Source: JAOPZW01 sp036555665 (GTDB lineage: Bacteria; Actinomycetota; Thermoleophilia; Solirubrobacterales; Solirubrobacteraceae). Taken from it: DNA of 10,189 nucleotides. Positions within the stretch are counted from its first letter, which is position 1, and each line of letters starts with the position of its first letter. Both the position numbers and the translations under genes were made by a program. Below the pieces are notes generated by a model. That model had not been told where the DNA came from, searched no databases, and worked only from the letters and a program-made list of their open reading frames with translations. Shown here piece by piece: positions 5,964-10,189 of the stretch. The stretch is taken from the NCBI GenBank assembly GCA_036555665.1, contig DATBKW010000352.1, positions 1 through 10,189 on the forward strand, in the 5' to 3' direction.

Positions 5964-7001
5964 TCAGCCGAAGAACACCTCGGCCGTCTCGTAGAGGTCG
6001 TCGTCGAGGAGCTTGGGCTCGGCGACCGCGTCGGCCAGCGGAACCAGGACGATGTCGGTCCCGCGCAGGGAGACCATCGTGCCCCACTCGCCGCGGTCGG
6101 CCGCCTCGATCGCCCTGACGCCGAAGCGCGTCGCCAGCACACGGTCATAGGCGGTCGGCGTACCGCCGCGCTGGACGTGGCCGAGGATCGTCATGCGCGT
6201 CTCGAAGCCGGTGCGCTCCTCGATCTCGCTCTCGAGCGCGACCGCGATGCCGCCCAGCCGCGCGTGGCCGAAGGCGTCGGTCTTCGCGCCCGAGGTCGTG
6301 ATGCCGCTGCCGTCGCGCGGCACCGCGCCCTCGGAGACCACGACGATCGAGAACGTCCGTCCGCTTGCGTGGCGGTGCTTGATGCGCTCGCACACCTCGT
6401 CGATGTCGAACGGGCGCTCGGGCACGAGAATGACGTCGGCGCCGCCGGCCAGGCCGCTGTAGGCGGCTATCCAGCCGGCGTGGCGGCCCATGACCTCGAC
6501 GACGATGACGCGGTTGTGCGACTCGGCGGTGGTGTGCAGCCGGTCGATCGCGTCGGTGGCGATCTGCACGGCGGTGTGGAAGCCGAAGGTGACGTCGGTG
6601 CCCGCGAGGTCGTTGTCGATCGTCTTGGGCACGCCCACCACGGGCACCCCGTCGGCCGACAGCCTGCCGGCGACGCCGAGGGTGTCCTCGCCGCCGATCG
6701 GAATGATCGCGTCGATGCCCTCTCGCTCGAGCACCGCGCGCACGAGCGCGGTGCCGTCTGCGTCGCCCTTGTAGGGGTTCGTGCGCGACGTGCCGAGGAC
6801 GGTGCCGCCGCGATGCAGGATGCCGGCCGTGCTCTGGGCCGTGAGCTCGACGGTGTTGGCCTCCACCACACCGGCCCAGCCGTAGCGAAAGCCGATGATC
6901 TGATGGCCATAGCGATTGATCCCGGCGCGGACCACGCCGCGGATGACCGCGTTGAGCCCGGGGCAGTCGCCGCCGCCGGTGAGGATGCCGATGCGTGCCA
7001 T
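5964..7001 (-). CDS. pfkA: 6-phosphofructokinase, probably pyrophosphate-type
   Basis: A 345-residue PfkA-family enzyme that phosphorylates fructose 6-phosphate to fructose 1,6-bisphosphate in the cytoplasm. Motifs: LTGGGDCPGLNAVI (7-20), GGTVLGTSR (65-73), GGEDT (103-107), PKTIDND (125-131) with catalytic base Asp129, MGRHAGW (171-177), LVPE (192-195) and GHVQRGG (274-280). The phosphoryl-donor site has Asp106 and Lys126, matching Asp104 and Lys124 in E. coli numbering. In this family that pair marks pyrophosphate-dependent enzymes, while ATP-dependent ones have Gly104. The enzyme is therefore probably PPi-dependent and reversible (a pfp-type enzyme of the actinobacterial mixed-substrate group), though generic annotation as ATP-PFK is likely. 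ATG 7001 places the first glycine loop normally. No ribosome site is seen. The Lrp gene lies 78 bases upstream and the lipoprotein 56 bases downstream. Confidence 0.93.
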   Translation of the reverse strand: MARIGILTGGGDCPGLNAVIRGVVRAGINRYGHQIIGFRYGWAGVVEANTVELTAQSTAGILHRGGTVLGTSRTNPYKGDADGTALVRAVLEREGIDAIIPIGGEDTLGVAGRLSADGVPVVGVPKTIDNDLAGTDVTFGFHTAVQIATDAIDRLHTTAESHNRVIVVEVMGRHAGWIAAYSGLAGGADVILVPERPFDIDEVCERIKHRHASGRTFSIVVVSEGAVPRDGSGITTSGAKTDAFGHARLGGIAVALESEIEERTGFETRMTILGHVQRGGTPTAYDRVLATRFGVRAIEAADRGEWGTMVSLRGTDIVLVPLADAVAEPKLLDDDLYETAEVFFG

Positions 7002-7010
7002 GGGAGGCGC

Positions 7011-7039
7011 ATCCTGCCAAACGCTGCGCCGGTCGGTAA
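7011..7039 (-). promoter_or_regulatory. Possible promoter of phosphofructokinase
   Basis: Minus-strand TTACCG (7039-7034), 17-base spacer, CAGGAT (7016-7011), nine bases before ATG 7001. The -35 resembles TTTCCG and CTTCCG of the two other proposed promoters. It predicts a leader of zero to three bases. Confidence 0.28.
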
Positions 7040-7079
7040 AGCGGTTCGACGCGAACGGCGGGAAAAGTGAAGTGCGCGT

Positions 7080-7505
7080 TCAGCCGACGGCTGTCCTCAG
7101 CACCACGCGCGTCTCGGTGTGCTCGACGCCGAGACCGCGCTTGAACGTGCGCAGCAGCGTGTCGAGCTCAGTCGTGTCGCGGCAGGCGATCTGCAGGTGG
7201 TAGTCGAAGGCGCCGGTCACGTGCGCGGCGTAGACGACGCCTTCGACCGCTTCGAGCGCCCGCTCGAAGCCGTCGTTGGTCTGCTCGCGCGCGAGGCGCA
7301 CGTCGACGAGCGCCGACAGCCCGCGGCCGGCGGCGGCGTGGTCGACGAGGGCGGTGAAGCCGGTGATCGCGCCACTGCGGACGAGGCGCCGGACGCGGTC
7401 GGCTGCGGCATTGGCGCTGAGGCCGGCGATGGCCCCCAGCTCGCGATACGACGCGCGCCCGTTGCGCACAAGCTCGCTGAGGATCGCGCTGTCGATCTGG
7501 TCCAT
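7080..7505 (-). CDS. Lrp/AsnC-family transcriptional regulator
   Basis: 141 residues from ATG 7505. The N-terminal helix-turn-helix (~3-50) begins MDQIDSAILSELVRNGRASY, with RELGAIAGLSANAAADRVRR as the DNA-reading part, the standard AsnC/Lrp pattern. Residues ~63-137 form the RAM (regulation of amino acid metabolism) ligand and oligomerisation domain, with the characteristic VTGAFDYHLQIACRDTTELD block (97-116). Family members bind amino acids and form dimers and octamers. ATG 7505 gives the usual start MDxxD. A TTG at 7538 would add 11 residues but coincides with the proposed -35 TTGTCA, so I reject it. The gene is divergent from a LysE-type exporter, an arrangement well known for LysG/LysE and Lrp/BrnFE, which suggests control of that exporter in response to an intracellular amino acid. 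Confidence 0.92.
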   Translation of the reverse strand: MDQIDSAILSELVRNGRASYRELGAIAGLSANAAADRVRRLVRSGAITGFTALVDHAAAGRGLSALVDVRLAREQTNDGFERALEAVEGVVYAAHVTGAFDYHLQIACRDTTELDTLLRTFKRGLGVEHTETRVVLRTAVG

Positions 7506-7509
7506 GGCT

Positions 7510-7538
7510 GTGATATCCGCGGTGGTTGCCGGTGACAA
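7510..7538 (-). promoter_or_regulatory. Promoter of the Lrp-family gene
   Basis: TTGTCA (7538-7533), 17-base spacer and TATCAC (7515-7510), four bases before ATG 7505. It is the closest match to the sigma-70-type consensus in the window and predicts an essentially leaderless mRNA. Confidence 0.45.
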
Positions 7539-7539
7539 C

Positions 7540-7568
7540 TTGATCTTCGCATGTTCTCAGGCCAGATT
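7540..7568 (+). promoter_or_regulatory. Possible promoter of the LysE-type exporter
   Basis: TTGATC (7540-7545), 17-base spacer and CAGATT (7563-7568). If transcription starts about seven bases later it begins between ATG 7570 and ATG 7579, which would favour ATG 7579 as the true start. The element lies within the inverted repeat region, so a bound regulator could control it directly. Confidence 0.28.
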
Positions 7569-7576
7569 TATGCGAA
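7546..7576. promoter_or_regulatory. Inverted repeat, candidate Lrp operator
   Basis: TTCGCAT (7546-7552) is the exact reverse complement of ATGCGAA (7570-7576), spaced by 17 bases, so the arm centres are 24 bases apart, about two helical turns. Flanking TGAT (7541-7544) and ATCA (7576-7579) extend the symmetry with a two-base offset. It lies in the unusually AT-rich gap between the divergent Lrp and exporter genes and overlaps the exporter start, a good place for repression or ligand-dependent activation. Confidence 0.45.
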
Positions 7577-8175
7577 TCATGAACGCCCTGGTCGCCGGCA
7601 TCGTCGCGGGCCTCGCCGTCGCCGTTCCGCTCGGCGCGATCGGTGTGCTGATCGTCGACCTCGGCGTGCGCGGCGGCTTCCGGCCCGCCTTCCTCGCCGG
7701 CCTGGGCACGGCGATGGCCGACGGGCTCTACGCGACGGTCGCGGCCGTTGCCGGCCTGGCCGTGGGCGCGTGGCTGGCGCCGGCCCAGCGCGAGATCGCC
7801 TGGGCCGCGGCGGCGGTGCTCGTGTGCGTGGGGGTCTTCGGGCTGCTGGCGCTGCGCCGGCCGCCCGGAGAGCGCCCGCCGCCCGCGGCCGACGGCCGCC
7901 TGGTCGCCCGCTTCCTGGGCCTGACCGCGATCAACCCGACGACCGCCGCGACGTTCGCAGGGCTGATGATCGGGCTGCCCGCGGTCGCCCACGCGTCGAC
8001 GCCGGGGAAGGCCGCGTTCGTCTTCGGCGCCTTCGGCGCGTCGCTGGCGTGGCAGAGCACCCTCGCCGGCGGCGGCGCGCTGCTGGGTCACGGCGTGCCG
8101 GCGCGGACGCGGGTGTGGACGTCGGTGGCGGGCCAGCTGATCGTCCTGGGGCTGGCGGTGCGGCTGGTGGTGTGA
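7570..8175 (+). CDS. LysE-family transporter (probable amino-acid or small-molecule exporter)
   Basis: 201 residues, the usual LysE/RhtB length, with about six hydrophobic segments (roughly 5-27, 38-63, 75-95, 115-140, 147-171, 182-201). The first segment has VPLGAIGVLIVDLGVRGGF, the family position of the conserved PxG motif and the following G-x-R-x-G-F turn. GLTAINPTTAATFAG (117-131) matches the conserved Asn-Pro segment of segment four. A Pro/Arg-rich cytoplasmic loop (96-110) follows segment three. Family members export amino acids such as lysine, arginine, threonine or branched-chain residues; the substrate is not readable. ATG 7570 is annotated; ATG 7579 (Met4) is equally possible and would leave the whole inverted repeat outside the coding region. 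Divergent from the Lrp-family gene, convergent with the GH13 gene. Confidence 0.9.
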   Translation: MRIMNALVAGIVAGLAVAVPLGAIGVLIVDLGVRGGFRPAFLAGLGTAMADGLYATVAAVAGLAVGAWLAPAQREIAWAAAAVLVCVGVFGLLALRRPPGERPPPAADGRLVARFLGLTAINPTTAATFAGLMIGLPAVAHASTPGKAAFVFGAFGASLAWQSTLAGGGALLGHGVPARTRVWTSVAGQLIVLGLAVRLVV

Positions 8176-8267
8176 ATCTCCGCTTCGGTTCGCGGCGCCG
8201 CGCGGCCGAGGGCAATGAAGGAGGTGGGCGCCATCGAGCCGCGCTCCCCCGCAACTGTGGTCGTTTG

Positions 8268-8284
8268 TGTGGCCAGGAGCCACA
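8268..8284. terminator. Hairpin between convergent exporter and GH13 genes
   Basis: TGTGGC (8268-8273) pairs with GCCACA (8279-8284) around loop CAGGA, with partial extension by TTT/AAA outside a mismatch. It lies immediately past the GH13 stop and 92 bases past the exporter stop. As read from the exporter side the stem is followed by AAAG, and from the GH13 side by CAAACG, so there is no T tract. The rest of the 113-base gap shows only a 12-base GC palindrome at 8191-8202. Confidence 0.4.
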
Positions 8285-8288
8285 AAAG

Positions 8289-9833
8289 TCACCACAGCTC
8301 GGTCGACCGCACGACCGCGCCCTCGTGCGGCCCGAGCGCGAGCGTGCCAGAAACCGCCTCGCCGTCGCGCGCCCGGCGCGTACCGACAACCACGGTCCCG
8401 CGAGCCGGCACGGCGGCGTCGTCGCCGCCCAGGTTCAGCGCCACCAGGAAGCCCTCGCCGCGCCGGTACACCCAAACCTCGTCGGCGGCGCTGACCTCCG
8501 CGTACGCGCCCGTCCGCAGGTCCTCCTCCGCGCGCCGCAGCGCGATGAGGTCGTGGCACAGCCACAGCGCGGAGTCGCGGGCCGCGCGCTGGCTCTCCAC
8601 GTCGATCCCGGCCTCGCCGAACGGAAGCCACGGCTCGACCTCGCCGCGCGTGAAGCCCCGGCCGGCCCCGTCGCGCCATGGCATCGGGGTGCGCGCGCCG
8701 TCGCGGCCGGGATGGTCGGTGTCGCGGCGGGCCTCGGGGTCGACGACGCGGTCGGGCGGGATGTCGGTCTCGAGCATCGCCAGCTCGTCGCCGTAGTAGA
8801 CGACCGGCGTCCCGCGCAGCGTCATCAGCAGCATCAGCGCGCAGCGCGCCAGCCCCGCGTCGCCGCCCGCCCAGCGGGTCGGATAGCGGGTGATGTCGTG
8901 GTTGCCCAGCGTCCAGACCGGCCAGGCGTGCTCGGGCAGCCGCGCCTCCGTCTCGGCCACCACCGGCGCCAGCGCCGCGACGCTGAACTCGCTCAACAGG
9001 AAGACGAAATTGAAGGCCAGGTGCAGCTCGTCGACGTCGGCGCCGTAGAAGCTCGCGAGCGTCTCGACGTCGAGCACGTAGGTCTCCCCGACGAGCACCG
9101 CCTCGTAGGGGTCGGAGAGCTTGCGCCAGCGCTGCAGGACCTCGTGCACCTCGGGCCGGTTCATGGAGAACACCGGCCGCTGCCCGAGGCGCTGGAAGTG
9201 CTGGGAGTCGTCCTCGGTGGCGGGCGGGTTGTCGCGCAGCTCGCGGTCCTTGACGATGCCGTGCGCGACGTCGATGCGAAAGCCCGCGATCCCGCGGTCA
9301 AACCAGAAGCGCAGGATGTCGTCGAACTCGGCGCGGACGTCGTCGTTCCACCAGTCGAGGTCGGGCTGCTTGGGATCGAAGTTGTGCAGGTACCAGAGCC
9401 CGGACGTCTCGTCGCGCGTCCACGCCGGCCCGCCGAAGATGCTCACCCAGTTGTTGGGCGGGCCGCCGTCGCGGCCCTCGCGCCAGACGTAGAAGTCGCG
9501 ACGGTCGCGGAACCAGGGGTGCTCGTCGCTGGTGTGGTTGGGGACGAGGTCGAGGATCACGCGGATGCCGTGCTCGCGGGCGCGCGCGACAAGCTCGTCG
9601 AGGTCGTCCAGCGTCCCGAGCTCGGGGTGCACGGCGCGATAGTCGGAGACGTCGAAACCCCAGTCCGCGTTGGGCGACGGGAAGGTCGGGTTCAGCCACA
9701 GGCCCTCGATCCCCAGCCAGGCGAGGTGGTCGAGGTGGGCGATGATGCCGCGCAGGTCACCCACGCCGTCGCCGTCGGAGTCCGCGAACGAGCGCGGGTA
9801 GATCTGGTACAGGGCACCGTCACGCCACCACAT
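8289..9833 (-). CDS. GH13 alpha-glucosidase / alpha-amylase-family glycosidase
   Basis: A 514-residue glycoside hydrolase of the alpha-amylase family. The (beta/alpha)8 barrel starts at WWRDGALYQIYPRSF; DSDGDGVGDLRG (18-29) is the calcium-loop type element. Conserved regions: I DLVPNH (95-100), II GFRIDVAHG (184-192) with nucleophile Asp188, III VLVGET (246-251) with acid/base Glu250, IV LGNHD (309-313) with transition-state stabiliser Asp313, and QPDLDWW (156-162) as region V. A small C-terminal beta domain covers ~440-514. There is no signal peptide, so it is cytoplasmic. The motifs fit alpha-glucosidases acting on maltooligosaccharides (oligo-1,6-glucosidase/alpha-glucosidase group) rather than secreted amylases; trehalose synthase-like activity is less likely at this length. 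ATG 9833 overlaps the end of the upstream debranching gene by 14 bases, with GGAG seven bases upstream as ribosome site. The longer frame upstream is shadow. Confidence 0.94.
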   Translation of the reverse strand: MWWRDGALYQIYPRSFADSDGDGVGDLRGIIAHLDHLAWLGIEGLWLNPTFPSPNADWGFDVSDYRAVHPELGTLDDLDELVARAREHGIRVILDLVPNHTSDEHPWFRDRRDFYVWREGRDGGPPNNWVSIFGGPAWTRDETSGLWYLHNFDPKQPDLDWWNDDVRAEFDDILRFWFDRGIAGFRIDVAHGIVKDRELRDNPPATEDDSQHFQRLGQRPVFSMNRPEVHEVLQRWRKLSDPYEAVLVGETYVLDVETLASFYGADVDELHLAFNFVFLLSEFSVAALAPVVAETEARLPEHAWPVWTLGNHDITRYPTRWAGGDAGLARCALMLLMTLRGTPVVYYGDELAMLETDIPPDRVVDPEARRDTDHPGRDGARTPMPWRDGAGRGFTRGEVEPWLPFGEAGIDVESQRAARDSALWLCHDLIALRRAEEDLRTGAYAEVSAADEVWVYRRGEGFLVALNLGGDDAAVPARGTVVVGTRRARDGEAVSGTLALGPHEGAVVRSTELW

Positions 9834-10189
9834 GCGCCGCTCCGTCCCACTCGTTGCGCAGCGCCCACACGGCGCCGATGGTCCACGCCTGCACGAAGTT
9901 CGAGATCCCGATCTGCTCCACGCCGGCATCGGTGACCGCGTAGAGCTCGGGGTAGAGCCCGATGCGCTCGACGCCGGCCAGCACACCCCGGCGAACGCGC
10001 TCGGCCTCCTCGGCGTGCCCGGCGGCGCGCAGACCGCTGAAGCCCAGCCACGAGTCGAACGGCCAGATCGAGCCGCGGTGATACGAGAAGGCGTCGAACA
10101 TGGGGTGGCGGTCGCTCAGCGTGCGCAGCCCGTAGCCGGTCAGCACGTCGGGCTCGCAGAGCCGCTCGGCCGCGCCCTGCACCGGCGCA
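9820..10189 (-). CDS. Glycogen-debranching / amylo-alpha-1,6-glucosidase-like protein, C-terminal part
   Basis: Only the last ~122 residues are visible; the reading frame is open through the window edge, so the start lies beyond 10189. The segment has GYGLRTLSDRHPMFD, then FSYHRGSIWPFDSWLGFSGL and a helical run AGHAEEAERVRRGVLAG, and ends TIGAVWALRNEWDG. The YHRGSIWP-type motif is conserved in the C-terminal (alpha/alpha)6 barrel of bacterial amylo-alpha-1,6-glucosidases and relatives (GDE-C/GH63-like). Such proteins remove alpha-1,6 branches or act on glucosyl-containing oligosaccharides; exact specificity cannot be stated from this piece. The stop at 9820-9822 lies inside the following GH13 gene, so the two are very likely co-transcribed and translationally coupled in alpha-glucan breakdown. 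GTG 10182 is an internal valine, not the start. Confidence 0.85.
   Translation of the reverse strand, partial: APVQGAAERLCEPDVLTGYGLRTLSDRHPMFDAFSYHRGSIWPFDSWLGFSGLRAAGHAEEAERVRRGVLAGVERIGLYPELYAVTDAGVEQIGISNFVQAWTIGAVWALRNEWDGAAHVVA

Noticed and set aside
7506..7538. TTG start for the Lrp-family gene
   Set aside because: The TTG is part of the best -35 in the gap, and the added residues do not match the family N-terminus.
8191..8202. CGCGGCGCCGCG palindrome
   Set aside because: A short pure-GC palindrome with no loop in very GC-rich DNA; expected by chance.
7551..9935. 794-codon plus-strand frame across the exporter and GH13 gene
   Set aside because: It runs out of frame through the exporter and antisense to the GH13 enzyme; no motifs.
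9834..9986. Upstream extension of the GH13 gene to 565 residues
   Set aside because: The added residues are a shadow of the debranching gene in another frame; the barrel begins at MWWRDGALYQ.
1..10189. CRISPR array, insertion sequence, phage, toxin-antitoxin or defence genes
   Set aside because: No spaced direct repeats, transposase, integrase or terminal repeats were seen; gene content and composition are uniform. The single tRNA gene shows no duplicated 3' end nearby that would mark an integrated element.

Overview
This 10.2 kb window is very GC-rich, gene-dense bacterial DNA. GTG starts, GC-ending codons, actinobacterial-type proteins and a scarcity of clear Shine-Dalgarno sites suggest a high-GC Actinomycetota chromosome. 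Thermoleophilia/Solirubrobacterales is my best guess, by overall resemblance only. I see no CRISPR array, insertion sequence, phage or plasmid gene, or attachment site. This is ordinary housekeeping and metabolic DNA, not a mobile island, and I did not find an obvious new defence or biosynthetic system.

Layout. 37-1440 (-): secreted subtilisin-family serine protease. 1573-2037 (+): tRNA adenosine deaminase TadA, divergent from the protease across a 132-bp gap that holds a dyad and two competing hairpins. 2063-2151 (+): tRNA-Ser(CGA), followed by a strong hairpin. 2193-3113 (+): LysR-type regulator. 3169-3594 (+): SnoaL-like/NTF2-fold protein. 3595-3829: non-coding gap with a perfect 16-bp hairpin between convergent genes. 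3830-5434 (-): AMP-forming fatty acyl-CoA ligase. 5452-5907 (-): small helical lipoprotein of unknown function. 5964-7001 (-): phosphofructokinase with pyrophosphate-type active-site residues. 7080-7505 (-): Lrp/AsnC regulator, divergent from a LysE-type exporter at 7570-8175 (+) with an inverted repeat between them. 8289-9833 (-): GH13 alpha-glucosidase. 9820-10189 (-): C-terminal end of a glycogen-debranching/amylo-alpha-1,6-glucosidase-like protein, cut by the window edge and overlapping the GH13 gene by 14 bases.

How the genes may work together. The two right-hand genes form a translationally coupled alpha-glucan breakdown unit whose glucose products could feed glycolysis, where the phosphofructokinase acts; that gene is nearby but separate. 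The Lrp/exporter pair looks like a regulator and its amino-acid efflux target. TadA beside a tRNA gene is a translation-related neighbourhood, although TadA's known substrate is tRNA-Arg(ACG), not this tRNA-Ser. The LysR and SnoaL genes are co-directional but not clearly linked in function.

The most interesting recurring signal is regulatory. Several genes have a -10-like hexamer (TACCGT, TACCCT, TAGGCT, TATCAC) ending only 4-7 bases before the start codon, or before the mature tRNA 5' end. This suggests that leaderless transcription is common here.
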